Assembly: GCF_029784135.1 (NCBI RefSeq)
Contig: NC_073745.1
Location: forward strand, 243,005,624-243,069,623
From: Toxorhynchites rutilus septentrionalis
Lineage: Eukaryota; Arthropoda; Insecta; Diptera; Culicidae
Direction: 5' to 3'
Length of the DNA: 64,000 nt
Below, piece after piece: positions 10,401-23,074 of this stretch. A program made the translations under genes and the position numbers. The notes below the pieces were generated by a model. That model saw only the letters and a list, made by a program, of their open reading frames with translations. It was not told the origin of the DNA and ran no database searches. Position 1 is the stretch's first letter, and each line of letters begins with the position of its first letter.

Positions 10401-12078
10401 TTTTCGACGTAGAACTACGTCTTTCATTAAGGGTGCCAAATCAGAAAACAGGTCATGTTTTTATGAAATAAAGTTAACGTTAATAACTATTTTTGCCGCG
10501 AACGGATTTCGGCGATTTACATACCAAACGAATCGGAAATTCCCTAAGATTTGATATGCTATACATTACTATCCCATGGTGTGTAAATGGTTAAAATTTA
10601 TGAAAACTATAAGCGTGTCCATTTTCCCATACATTTGTTCTGTCCATTTGTATGCTTTCCCGAACACAGCTGACAATACCGAGCAACTTATCGACTAGCA
10701 ACGAAGGGAAAATCGTAAGATTTAAAATCACCGTGAACAAAGGAAAAGAAGAAGAACGAATGGGAATATTTGACTAGAGCATAAACAGTGGATCTCGCTG
10801 AGGCAAACTTCCATTCTTCGTGAGGACACCGACTGAACAACATCGTTGCGAGCGACGGCGAGTTGGACGGTGAGGGATCGAATGCCTTTCTTAAGGTAAT
10901 GGTGGTGGAGGAGTAATACGAGGAAAAAGTAAAGTTTTCCAAGGGCCTTTTTGAAGGTTAGAAACGAATGAACTGAATAAATTTAAAGTCTCACATGTCT
11001 TGATTTCGGATGGAACTGTTGACGCGACCAAATTAGTGACTCGATGATGTCTCTAGCATTGCAATCATTGCATCAAACTGACGCCATTGCATCAAGGTTC
11101 TGAGCTACACAATTGTGTGGGGAATCATCAAGCTAGGCTTTTGTCAGCTCACCAAGAAAATAATGGAACTTGGTATGTGATTTGTTTTCGCATGTCGGTA
11201 GCAAAACTCTCTCAACTAAGCTGATCTAGCCGGCAATATTAACAAAAAGGACTTCTGTTGAGAAGAACGCAAGACGGAGATAAGTGTGTGTATATTTAAT
11301 TGCTTCAAGCCATCGATATATGGATATTTGTGTGCGTACGTGCGTCTTTACGTATTGCGCTGTTGCGGGTGAACATGTCGATCCGAATGTGGTGACAAAT
11401 AGGGGAGATAGCGGGGGGGGGGAAATATTTGCGCTGGGGTATTAGTAATGAATCTCTGCTGAGCCTTTTTCCAAGCAGTTGACATTGTTTGTTTTCTGTC
11501 ATCATAAAGGCTTCGTTGGTGCATTTGACATTGCATCAATGCATTGAACTGACGCTATGGTGAAGCAGATGTTAAGGTTGTGCCCAAAAAAATATTTAGG
11601 GAGTACCAAGTTATTCAATAAGTTATAATAAGTTATTCATTTATTTAGGTTCGAGTGCCAGTTGCAAAACTCCCTTCAACTAGGATTGCATTTGCGCTAA
11701 TCTTGATCATAATGAAGCAGTGCTACTCTTTTCGAGGTTGTTGAGATTAATAGAAAGAGTTTATTTCGCGTATTTAGTCACCAAGAGAGTAAATGTCGTT
11801 CTGGAATGTTGTATGTGATTTGGTCTCACTTGCCAGTAGTAAAAGTTTCTCCATTAAGGATGATAACTGCGCTTATCTCGAGCATGTATTGTTCTGCGAG
11901 GACAAGAATGAATCATCAAACAATAATCGTCAAAAATAAATTTTAGGGCGGCCAAATGGTTATTACTAAAATTTCGTAGCATTATAAAATAATATTCGCA
12001 GTTATAAACAAGCGACTTGAATTAAACTACAGCGTAGTTCTACGTCATCAATGCGGTCGTGTCTTGGACACAACCTCC
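10401..12078 (-). mobile_element. family X copy X1 (large non-coding inverted-end element)
   Basis: This copy is the inverse of 58688-60508 along its length. One end (10406-10421) holds the quasi-palindrome GACGTAGAACTACGTC; the other (12032-12046) holds CGTAGTTCTACGTC followed by ATGCGGTCGTGTCTTGGAC and ACAACC. Matching interior landmarks include TTTGCCGCGAACGGATTT (10492), CAAATGGACAGAACAAATG-like sequence (10640) and the GCATCAATGCATTGAACTGA block (11535). That last block is partly duplicated near 11080, so the copy contains an internal tandem duplication. No transposase frame was found. I do not recognise a published name with certainty. Confidence 0.7.
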
Positions 12079-12139
12079 TATAATTTTTTTTCACTCCGGA
12101 TAATCGTAATATAATTATGATTTGCACTTATTTGTTAAC

Positions 12140-12355
12140 ACTCCTAAACTCGCGCATTGGTCTGTCAGACCTACAAATCAATAATTCGTTAATTTCTCAG
12201 AAAATATCAAAACTACGACTTTGCGATTCTCTCTAGCTTCGTTATTCGTCGTTCATCGTTTAGCGTATCGCATGTGTTGGTACGTGTGTGTACGTGTGGA
12301 CGTGTGTCACTTTTTTAGCACTTTCGGTCTGACACACCGACGCGAGTATAGGAGT
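12140..12355. mobile_element. short inverted-repeat element with ACTCCT ends
   Basis: The left end reads ACTCCTAAACTCGCGC followed by GTCTGTCAGACC. The right end, reverse complemented, reads ACTCCTATACTCGCG followed by GTGTGTCAGACC. That gives terminal repeats of about 32 bp around a 216-bp element. AAC lies next to both ends (12137-12139 and 12356-12358), a possible 3-bp duplication. Sequence at 13905-13970 (CGCGAGTATAC, CGCGAGTACAGGAGG) looks like a diverged relative. Confidence 0.6.
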
Positions 12356-14140
12356 AACTATTTTGGACAAGTGCCTTTTTTCATATTCTAGAATATTGTT
12401 GAATGACATTTTTAAATTAATATTAGTGGCGTGGAATATTTATTAAATATAATGCATAAGATCATTACCGGACTCTTCTTATTTGATTTCAGTCCCTTTT
12501 GTAACTGAATTGAACGGATCCATATATTAACTATTCGTCGCTAGATTCACCTTCAAAAGCAAAATATAAATGTTTGACTTTCGTATAGTTATTCGCTAAA
12601 TATAATGGTCATACATATACACACTTGTGAAAGAATTTCACTTGTGGAAGAATTGTAAACAGTAAACTTTAAACTAATCGGTAGCTTATAGTAATTTTTA
12701 ACAGTAGTTTCGGGGATATTTTTTTTTATAATGGACAATATCGACAAGAAATCAAGAAAAAGAAAAGGAAGTTCCTATAAATCCTTTTATATCATCTTTT
12801 TATGCCCCATCTAAAAATAAGACAATAATTCTTAGTGTTCAGTCGCAAGCGCACTGAAGAGAGTACAGATGCATGAGATGCAATCCTCCGACGCCACACC
12901 CTAAAGCGCAATCCTCTGCTCTCCCGCAAACAGGATCGAACATGCTCCAGCAACAAATATGAGGATAATTTACTGTACAAAGACAGCACACACAGTTCGA
13001 TTGAAGACAGCGAAGCGTTAAGAGCAACAGCAAATTAAAGTAGAATCTGAAGGAAAACAGCAAAAGACAATTTAAGTGGTCTAATTATGTATCATATTTC
13101 ATGTATAGTAAAGTTAAGTGAATTATAATGTACATAGTTTAAGTTTGAGTGTGTGTTGTGTTTTGTCTCCAAAACAACGAGTCCCTCAATCCGCCACAAG
13201 GAAGTGTAAAGTTTCCATGCGAATGGAAAATCCCCGCTGCATCACTGCAATGAAGGCAGTTTGCATCGCGCCCACGGGGGGAATTTGGTACTCTCGCTGG
13301 ACAAGCTGCGTTAAGGCAGCTTTGGAATCGCGCAGCGGGTAATGCAGCAGTTATTACAGTCCACTGCATTTAAGACGCTACACTTAGTTTACCAAGAAAA
13401 CAGAGACAAAGAATATTAGAAATTTGCAAACTTTATATTCCAGAACCTTTATCATCTGGTAATTATCTAGAAGGTCGTTATACATTCTTCTCTTCGATAA
13501 AAGACCCGAAAAACACGCAACAATTGCATGAAATGTAAAAAAATATGTTTGTTTCGAGCATGCAGTTATGCTATGTTCTGATTCTTACTCCAATGAAACC
13601 ACAATCGATTAATACGTTTATGAATTATATTCAATTATAATTATATTATATAATACGTTTATGAATTATATTCAGTTGCTTACTTTTAATTAATAATAGT
13701 GAAAAATTCGAATTTCGTTATTTGTGTTGGAATATCAAAAATTACTCTCTTTTGATGAGGCTGAATTAGATGACTATTAAAACATAACAAAGACGAAGAA
13801 AACATATGTTTTGGAGTTTTTTCATTGAATCATACCCTCTTCTTCAAATAAATGCCAATAAAGTTTTAAAAATACATAATGGCAACATAACAGAGAAGTT
13901 CAATTTTCGATCTGTGACACCGTGCGCGAGTATACGTGTTACGATTTTGCACGCGAGTACAGGAGGGTTAAACGGTTTTATCTAGCTTGGACCCGTTTGT
14001 ATGTTTGTGACTTTGTAACTTTATCTGTAGCGCTGTACTACATTAATAGAAATTTAACCCCTCTTCCTGTTGACCGTTTGATCTGACATTTGAAATACAT
14101 CTTTATTGCTGGTGTCATTAGAAAACTGCGTATTACATGA
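12356..14140. other. no gene recognised
   Basis: Open frames of about 75 codons at 12839-13063, 13118-13342 and 13139-13369 lie on opposing strands with no signature. Near 13625-13670 an ATACGTTTATGAATTATATTC stretch is repeated twice within about 45 bp. Nothing else could be assigned. Confidence 0.35.
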
Positions 14141-14760
14141 TCTTGAAAATCAAAGATGGCTGCCGGTACAAAATAGCGGATTATGTACATATTTTCTCGA
14201 AATCCCATCAATATGGGTATCGAATGAAAGGGCTTAACCAGTGGAACTCAGCTATTTATGAAAAATGTAAATCATGTAAATAGAACTCAGTTATTTATGA
14301 AAAATGCAAATCCAAAATGGCCTCCACCCCAAGATGACGCCATGGCGGGTATCACAGGAAAGTTCTCGACTAATAGAATATAGCAAATCATGAAAAATCC
14401 AAATTGTCTGTAGGTTTGAGTGGTTGTAGGATTGTCCCACATTAATTCAAATTTGACCCCGTTACTGATCACTAATTGATCTGAAATTTGCAACATACCT
14501 TTAATTCTACTGCCATTATAAAACTGCGTATTTCATTATCAGGAAAAATTCAATTTGACCACCGCTAAAAAATGGCTGAATGGCTTGACTTGGAGAATAC
14601 ATTACATTATGAATAAAACAAATTCAAAAAGGTCACCGCCACAAAATGGTCGACTATGTATTTTTTACAATCCCCTCAACATCGGTATCAAATGATATGA
14701 TTTGACTAATAGAATACATTACATCATGAAAATATTCCGAAGAAAATAAGGTAATAAATA
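14141..14760 (+). repeat. diverged tandem units of a CAAAATGGC-type repeat
   Basis: Two or more related units recur, at about 14145-14345 and 14560-14720. Landmarks are AAATGGC or AAAATGG, ACTATGTA, CCCATCAATATGGGTAT and CAAATGA or GAATGAAAGGGCTT. Pieces also recur at 15035-15075 (direct or inverse) and inverted at 15522-15640. The miniature element at 15083-15516 therefore appears to lie within such repeats. Non-coding. Confidence 0.55.
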
Positions 14761-15082
14761 AACGTTAGATTTCCATTATCCACAGTTATTTGTTTCATCA
14801 TTTACCTCATGATTTTATTTTAGTCTCATCATTTCCCTAGATTAATGAAGGGACGGATGTCATAACTACTAACTTCTACTTGTCTAATTATTTTCTAGCT
14901 TTTAGTACATTAAACGGTATAACTTAAAAAGTTTTTTTATTTATTTTATTTTCTAGTTTTTATTAAATTATCTGCATCATTAATATACCTCTCTACAATA
15001 AAAACATTCAACTTTTTTTAAATTTTTAATTAAATTCATTTGATACCCATATTGATGGGGTTGTGAAAAAAATATACATTGG

Positions 15083-15516
15083 AGTCGCTTTTTACGCGGG
15101 GATACGTGCCGCGTAAACAAAAACCGCGTAAGCGAAAACCGCGTGAATTCCGAAATCCGCGTGAATTCCAATATCCGCGCAAAAAAAAACCTCGTAAATC
15201 CCAAAATCCACGTAAAAATAAACCATGTAATTTTCAAAATCTAACAAACAGTGAATTATTAGTTCAATATGCAACCCATATTCTAACAATTGATTACCTG
15301 AATTTTATTGCATGCTACAATCATACAATCTGTATCTTCTCAGCTGCTAATCAGTGATACAATACAAACTTGTTTCGTGAAAAGTAACATCAATTAGCAC
15401 ATTGAATTTTTACGCGTAAAAAAAACCGCGTGAATTTCAAAATCCGCGTAAAAATAAACCGCGTAAAAAGCCGCGTAAAAAAAACCGCGTATAAAAAACC
15501 CGCGTAAAAAGCGACT
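15083..15516. mobile_element. MITE with AGTCGCTTTTTACGCGGG ends and CCGCGTAAA arrays
   Basis: The ends are perfect 18-bp inverted copies of AGTCGCTTTTTACGCGGG. Each end is followed inward by an irregular array of short units such as AAAACCGCGTAAA and AATCCGCGTGAATTCC, about ten in the left arm and eight in the right. The middle, about 15240-15405, is plain AT-rich sequence. Open frames over the arrays (for example 15079-15357) are repetitive translations of the array and not genes. Flanking sequence resembles the CAAAATGGC-type repeat on both sides. No exact target duplication was resolved. Confidence 0.75.
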
Positions 15517-15640
15517 TCAGGGTATATGGCCCCATCTTGTGGTGGTGGCCATTTTGAATTTGTATTTTTCATTAATAACAGAGTTATATTAGTGAAGCCC
15601 TTTCATTTGATATCCACATTGGCTATTCAATATGGGATTA

Positions 15641-17094
15641 TTATACAAATTATTCAAAATTTCCAAAAATCAAAAATAAAATAATCCGGATAATCGAGTC
15701 CGATCTGTAATAGTAAAATTCATTAACATAGACGGAAAGCGGAAAAGCTAGACAAAATATATAACATAACATGAAAGAAAAACTATTTAAATGGTGCTCA
15801 GTGAAACTATTAGATTCGATGAACTTGTATACGTAACATATTTCCCATATCGCTTTGGTTTCCTATTTGCGCAAATGAAATGCTAAAATATTCCCAATGC
15901 ACGGAAGTTAAATCTCATATTTCACATCTTCCAGGGTTAGAAACCCAACGAATGTGATTTTTCTTCATTTCGCTCTGTGCGAGACAAAGCAGGGGCAACC
16001 TTTTCCTGCATGCAATTCATTTCCTCCAAGATAACACAACGTTATGAAACAATTCTTACCAGATAAGCACAGTCTTCATTTTTATTGATTAAACTTATTC
16101 CCAGTGCTGGTGCAAAACAAAACTAAGGATGCGTCAAATTGAAATTTGTGATGTTTCGAGGTTACATATCCGGCAAGAACCCCTTTCTTATCTCCAGCAG
16201 CGAGCGGTGAATGATTTGAGACGGAAGTCGTGGAAAATAGACTGACTTGCTTTGAATGATGAAACCATGGCTTCTGGCTTCGGGAAGGAAGCAATATAGG
16301 TTAAAATACGCAAGAGATGATCTCTGGCGTTACTTTTCCGTATACTTATTCGCTTCAAGCAAAAATTGGGCTGCAAGGGTACTGTTATCGTATACATTTA
16401 TCAAACAATTCAAAAGCGAAGGCTTCTTCGTCTACGGCGGTCGCTAGCAATAGAGCTGTGGCTCAGACAGAATCAGTTCCTCTATTCTAGAGCTCTTAGC
16501 CAGTGTTGTATTTGTATGAAAGGAACTGAATGTTATGTTTAAGATATCCAGTGCAAATTTACGTGTTTTAGAAATTGTGAATTTCTCAGCACGTCCCATG
16601 GGACGTGACATAGTAGGGTTTAAAAGTTTTCCGAATTGCGCCACAATTTACATTTCATACACATTTGTGGCCACATTGTGAGGGAAGATACTGGCACTAA
16701 TCTCTTCTAGCCACAATGATATCTGCTGTGTTCAATGATACCATGTCGTTCCCCATATTTGGCCCAAATGATGAGGGAACTTTCTCCATCCAGATAAAAC
16801 TTCTCCATCACATCTTCCATTTAAACAATTGTAAACTCGATCATGAGTATATTTACCGCTGCCATCGGACCGGGACTGAATTGAATTGAAGTGTTTCTCC
16901 ATTTTCCGTTCCTTTATCACTTCCTGTGGGATTGCGGTCCCCCGGCTGCGAAGACAACTTTTGGGTGCTCCAAAGGAAGATTGAATAATATGTTAAAAGC
17001 TGAATCTCCTGCCTCGACCCTTTCACTACGAAGGATCTGTACATCTGTACATTAATAGGTTACTCAGTGCGAATGTTTTAAAGTGTGATAGATG
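15641..17094. other. no gene recognised
   Basis: Short opposing frames at 16082-16447 and 16732-17044 have no domain signature. I could not link this stretch to any repeat elsewhere in the window. Confidence 0.35.
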
Positions 17095-17290
17095 GCCATG
17101 TTTGATGAAAAAATCGCTCTATGCATAAGATCGAGTATCAACTATGACAGAGTTATTGCAATTTTGTTGCAAACTGTTTGCCCCAAACTGATGTTAATTA
17201 AAAAGTATGCTACTTAGAACAATTTTTTTTAAGTTTAATTTGAAAGGTGATGAAATTTGGTATAGAATAAAGTTGTAAAACCCTTCAATT
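17095..17290 (+). repeat. dispersed repeat R2, copy A
   Basis: Paired with 23075-23270 in the same orientation. Shared landmarks are TTTGATGAAAAAA, TCTATGCATA and ATGACAGAGTTAT. Non-coding and diverged. Confidence 0.5.
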
Positions 17291-17574
17291 GGTGGAGTTT
17301 TTTACCAGTTGAGGAGTAAAAAACTTAAAAACTAGTGTTTTTGTTGGTTTTTATGATTTTGTATGATAATCTTGTTCGTTTCTATCGACCAAATTAGAAC
17401 TCAAACCCCTATACAATTCGATTTTGATACCACACTCTTATATTATTCACTTCCGTCATAATTTATTTGCTAACACGTCGAAAATATGTCAACTGAACAC
17501 AGCTCAGTGGAATTCGTAGATGTATAGGGCGCCGTTCTTCGCATAGATGTCCCATGTGTTACTTTTAGTCAATT

Positions 17575-18605
17575 TTCACTTTTCTTCATAACATTATGTG
17601 TTTAAGCCTATTCTTTCGGAAAAACACTAAAAAGGTTATTTTTAATTCCCAGCATTTAAAAAAACAACAACAAGCTCGATTGTCCCATGTTGATATTCTA
17701 GGCACAACTGTCCCATCATATTTATATTTTTGTAGATTCATAATAAATGAATCGGTTTAAGTACAAGAATTTTATGCTACGCTTTCAGCAGGGCTCATGC
17801 ACTCATTTCTGGTTTGGAAGAACGAACTAATTCTCATACAAATTACAAAAATTTAACAGAACACGTTCTCTTTAGGAAATGTCATTTAGAAGATGGCCAA
17901 GGAGAGTACGGGTATTCAACCCACAATCGTTATCTTAGTAAACGGACAAATTTAAGGCTTATCTCTAAGCCGCATGGAAAGACTGTTGACTGCTCGCTGA
18001 CTGGAGTGAGACTGTGTAATAGAATTCGGAACCGCTCGTTGTGTCCGTAGAGCGAGCAACTTACGCGTGAATTATTCGCAGTGTTTTTTGCGTTAAAGCT
18101 TGCGTCTCGCTGCTGCGTTAGTTGCTCGTTACTAACGAAACGGACAGGACAGCACAGAAACGCAAAACTTTGGTATGAGAATTTATGGATTTTAATACTA
18201 CCCTGTTATTTGGCTTACTTCTGCGGTAATTTTGTTCTATGTACCTTACTGCCGTTCTATGCATAGTTGTCCCATGTTCCAAAATCAGCAACTGAGAAAA
18301 ATGCAATTAAAGTTTTCTAGCATATTTGTTTACCAGAAGCTTTAGGCATTTCAATTTAGCAATACACCGGGTTTTTTTTTATAAGCAGTAAACTATTATT
18401 ATATGATATGTGAAAAGTTCACTTCACTTGAATCAGTTACGCTGTGTTACGGGTTTGAAAATTCATGGTGCGACAGTTATGCCTAGAATATCAACATTCG
18501 ACAATTGAGCTTGATTTTTTTTTAAGCTGGGAACAGACAATAAGTTTTTTTGTGTTTTTTCCGCAAGATTATACATAAAAATATCGTTTCATGAAGAAAG
18601 GGGTG
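17575..18605. mobile_element. inverted-repeat element of about 1 kb
   Basis: Arms at about 17575-17740 and 18470-18605 are inverted relatives. Shared pieces include TTCCCAGC, AAGCTCGATTGTC, and ATGTTGATATTCTAGGCA, with CGGAAAAACAC further out. A second feature, CGCATAGATGTCCCATG at 17538-17554 and TGCATAGTTGTCCCATG near 18260, occurs inside as a direct repeat. The interior (17810-18270) has short frames without signature. The outer boundary and target duplication were not resolved. Confidence 0.6.
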
Positions 18606-21536
18606 ATCTGCAACACCTTTGCAGAATATAAATCTCATTGTTATTAGGCATTCGCTAACAAGGTGTACACACTAAATGGCATCTTCTAAAAACACAGAGG
18701 CTAGATGAAATGATAACATCGAGTAGGTTTTTTTTGCGATCGTGGAGAGGACGTGGGTATTTTAGTACCAAATGTGCATATTGTTATTGTTTTTATGCGT
18801 TGCCAAAAGAAGTTTTAAGTTACCACAGTGTAGTATTTTGGTGATTGAACTAATTGAAGGCTAGAGAAGACAAACTTTAAATTTTGAATCATCTATATTA
18901 TACCATAGAAACACAAAAGGAACATTCGCGATGCATACTCAGCTCAATGCGCACATTGAAATAGGGAAATGAACTCCGACAAATGACCAGCTGAGAAGGA
19001 CCAACGGTGGTTTTATTGAAGCAGCTTCTTTCATTATGTTGAAGAACATTGATTTATTTCGGAGAACGAACACTGCATTTGGAATTCGATCTATTATTGC
19101 ATGTACAGTCCTAAAATCACTCTCCGCAACTTCAAATAAATTGTAACAAATTCCACGCTACCACTACCGTCACAATTTATTTCGAAACTTTGTACTCCAA
19201 ATCACAATTTTCATTATCAGATGACCAATTTCAATTACTAATTCTGCTGACTAATTCTTTATATAGATGTATCTACATAGTAGTCATAAATACTGGTACA
19301 TGAGTAAACGTATTCTACACGTATCATAGACGTATCTAATCCTTCTCGTCAGGTATTTGACAGTTGTCACTTTTAATGATATCTATCGCACTTTGTAACC
19401 ACTTGGAATTATCCGCAATTTCGTCTATCGTGCTGGTTAGAGGCTATGGTTTGTACTACTCGTACCCCGTATATTGAGTCGCTCAAGTACGTAATCACCC
19501 GTGCAGTGAACAACTTTCCTACGGAAGTAGTGCGTGCTGCAATCGATAAATGGTCAGGTCGTCTCCACCAATGCTGGAAGGCAAATGTAGGCCATTTCGA
19601 ATAACTTGTTTGTGTAATTTGTAGCTGTTGAGTAGCTGGATAAAACTTGGAAAGATAATTTATAACAAGATGATTTGATGGCCAGTATGATTTATTGTCA
19701 ATATTCCGTGTACCAGAATGTATGATTATACTAGGTGGAATCATTTTATAAAATTGGTGATATCTCAAGAATTCCTAGTTCTAGAATAAAACGCTATATA
19801 TAGATTTCCTTGTGAAAAAATCGGTAAATTCTATTTTTCATTATACTCTTCTTAAATCGTATAATCATATCATATTTTTGTGACTCTGACATGGCACTTC
19901 TATACTTCAAAATTTGATCAATAAAAATGCTTTTAAAAATATCGAAGGGGACATGTTTTGAGTTATAAGCATCCATATTATTGAATTGAATTTTTGGTTT
20001 ATATTTTTGAACGCTGTATTTAAATTGTAATTTTTCCTAAATATATCATAAATTTCCTGGCAATTTTACTGAACATCATATATTAATCAGACATATGGAT
20101 TTCGTGTTATGATTTTTAATAAAAAAGGTCAAAGATTTTGGATACGCCCTTATAAAAAATTTGTCGTAATTGAAATTGGTAATCTAATAATACAAATTGT
20201 GATTTCAAGTACCACCACCACATGGACAATTTTTGAAAAAAAAACGGAGGGGGACGCGTCAGTAGAGGTTGTTTTTCGGCTGATTTGGCGTGGAATTGCT
20301 CTTGTATAAACAATCACGATAGTTAGGAAGTCGGTGGCTAGGAATTTCCTGTGACTTGTACTGATACACACGTAATCTCGAATTTTCCGGGGTTCGGTTT
20401 AGGACCACCCTATACATATCAATCACAGTATATTCAACTTATAATTGAAAGGTGGTATAACTTCATAATTCTCTAACATTCTGTAAAACACAGCAGGTAT
20501 AGTCTCCTATATCTGACTTCGGAAGAATAAAATATTGCACTCAACTTACTCCACGAACTCAACGGAGAAACGGTTTAGATCCCACGAATGAATAGCAGAA
20601 GTAACCCGTTATCTAAACCAAAATGCAAAACTGGCTCGACGGTACAGATGGAGCGCGCTATCAGCATAATAAATTGGGGAATATAACCGCTTTCACGACT
20701 GGTTAGCTTTTTCCCCTTTCACGCTGTCCTCTAAAATGGGAAATGGAAACACTACAAGACTTGATTTATCGTATCTCATAATGTCAATTTTGCATTTCAT
20801 GTTTCAAGATTCTCTTTAGAAGGTACTGTATGAGAATAAGGATTGAGATAAGTCTAGACCTGTATATCGTTTGCAGTACAAACTAGGATGATTTGTTGCA
20901 ATATCATTTTGTGTGAATTGGTATTGTATTCTACATTCCATCAAACTCGAATTCGTACCCCACCATACAGATCTTTTTTCACTACTTTCGTAAGTCGAGA
21001 CATTCTACTTTGGTAATGATATATACGTCATTTTAAACCTTTAGCTTTTGGAATATTTTACGTATCAACATGAAACGCTCGAAGGTGTTTTGGGATGGCT
21101 AAAAATTTTCTTACTATCATTAGAACTTTTTGCAATATTTGCAAAATTGCAGATGATTTTCTGAAACCCATGTTTTGGCATTTTTTTAAAATGGATGTAA
21201 AAAAATTAAATTATTTATTTGAATTTATTTTAGTTTTTGAAACTGCCTTCAATTTGCGGTGCGATCATTGTTTATTGAATTATTCATCATCAAAGACGAA
21301 GGGATAATTTTTAATTCAAACAAAAAATCTTTGGTTCTACATGAACGTTCTAGGATACAAATGTTTGATAAGGTTATTAAATTTGTTAACAAGATAACTT
21401 TATTTTGCTTGGCGATATTTGATATGGATCAATTGGTAAAAGATGTGAAATTTTGTATTGCATGACCATGGTAATTGATTGATGATGAAGCACCACATCC
21501 AAGGGTAGATTGACTTTAAAACATATGACACTCCGA
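18606..21536. other. long stretch with no gene recognised
   Basis: The longest frames (119 codons minus at 19409-19768, 70 plus at 21095-21307) show no family pattern. The base composition is AT-rich throughout and I found no inverted-repeat ends that pair. Confidence 0.35.
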
Positions 21537-21630
21537 TTTTTGATGTAGGAATACGTCTTTCAGCAATGGTGCCGAATCAGAAATCACGTTTTTCTAAAAA
21601 ATTGTTAACATTAACAGATACGATAGCTTG
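21537..21630 (-). repeat. family X end fragment X2
   Basis: Reads TTTTGATGTAGGAATACGTC then TTTCAGCAATGGTGCCGAAT, matching the end of X1 at 10401-10460 in the same orientation, including AATCAGAAA and a GTTAAC motif. The opposite end of this copy was not found. Confidence 0.55.
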
Positions 21631-21919
21631 TGGTACGAACTGTTAAGTTAAAATCTAGCCTCCATCCGTTGCTGATGATTAGTGACATCTCTTAGAAGAA
21701 ATCATGCTTTCTTTCGTACCGTTCATGGACGGATTGCCCATCTCTACCATGGAGACTAAAACACAAATTGTATGCAAACATGTTGTTTGTTGCTCCTCCC
21801 CCACAACGCAAACAGTGATTAAAATCTTAAAAAACATGCCTACTTGATTCGTTGAATTGTTAACTTATTCTATTTGCTTCACTGTTTGTGTTATAATAAA
21901 AAAAAGGTTGAAAAAATTT

Positions 21920-22030
21920 CCTATCTAATGGTACATAGTAGAACATACATCGCAATAACGATTTTCCGTAATATTCAGTTGAAACCTCTATTTTTTCGTT
22001 GCATTTTTCGTAGAGTGACCCCCCTATATA
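21920..22030 (+). repeat. dispersed repeat R3, copy A
   Basis: Same orientation as 46568-46675. Shared landmarks are CGCAATAACGATTTT, GTAATAT and CGTAGAGTGACCCCC, the last looking like an element end. Non-coding. Confidence 0.55.
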
Positions 22031-22284
22031 GAAATAGTCCTAAGTCAATAGCAATTACGTTTTTTTCTGTGAGACATTTATACCCATGATACCACAATAT
22101 TTTTACGCTACTTGTTATATTACACATTTTCTGAACGGTTGTGTCTGTTGCAGTTCTTTTCTGGGGCGATTTTTCCGTTGCATTCCATTGTAACAATTAT
22201 AAACAAGTGTCCAACTTTTCGATTGCAGAAAAAAATCGCCCAGATTATTGGGGTTGTTGGATGACATTTTGTCACTTTTTAATA

Positions 22285-22380
22285 CAGTGGTGGCCAGGCG
22301 CGGGCCGCATTAAAATTTTCATTACAGCCGTGGGCCGCAATGATCTGTTTCTCACCCCTGTTCCTAATGAAATGTAAAAT
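22285..22380. repeat. hAT-like terminus (CAGTGGTGGCC..GGGCCGCA)
   Basis: Begins CAGTGGTGGCCAGGCG and contains GCGGGCCGCATT and GTGGGCCGCAATGATC. Ends of this type occur in hAT elements encoding ZBED / GTF2IRD2-like transposases. Another GCGGGCCGCATGAGC motif lies at 25432-25446. The hAT transposase remnant at 24595-25054 may belong to the same element. Confidence 0.5.
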
Positions 22381-23074
22381 ATACTTATTCGATTGGTACT
22401 TTTTTTGACTCACTTTTTATTTCAAACTAGAAAGCATTCAGTTCTATACCTGTAAAATTCATAACTCGAGAACAAAATGAGATAAAAACCCGAAACATTT
22501 ATTGAAGGAATAGAAGTATCATGAATTGACATTTTCGGCATAATTATTCGGGCCTATCGTCAACATCAGCTGTTTCTTTGTTCTGTTGTAGTGTACAGAA
22601 CACGAATCGTTCATTGATAGAAAACGGTTTGAGTAGCTCATAGATCTGTTTTAAAGTTTCACCCAACTTAAATAACTTGACAGTTGCCACACGCTTCTCG
22701 TACAGACCGAACTTTATCGTTGCTAGGAAGCCGAACAAGTACTGATGGGACCACGAAACCTAGTAAGAGGGAAGGGGAACATCGAACTACACGACTACAG
22801 TGTTACCACTTTTCTTCGCTCCAATATTTTCTGCTGAGAGCAGTTGCGATTTCACTGGCATAATTATTGTTATACAAGGCGGACTCGATTATATACAGTT
22901 TCGGATTTATTATCACTGTATGTAATCGATTCAATTTGTTTTTGCTTTTAATCGTTTTTTATGCATATATATTTTGTTTTTTTTTTAAATAAAAGAAGAA
23001 TTTAATTTTTGATTCATCCTCTTAATACGTTTCTCATATAAAAACCCCGATTTCATTCGGGAGGTGACAGTTGT

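Noticed and set aside
15079..15357. 92-codon frame rich in PRKxKPRK
   Set aside because: It is the translation of the CCGCGTAAA array of the MITE and not a protein gene.
15120..15520. CRISPR-like array
   Set aside because: The repeated CCGCGT units are degenerate, irregularly spaced, without unique spacers, and bounded by transposon ends; the genome is eukaryotic.
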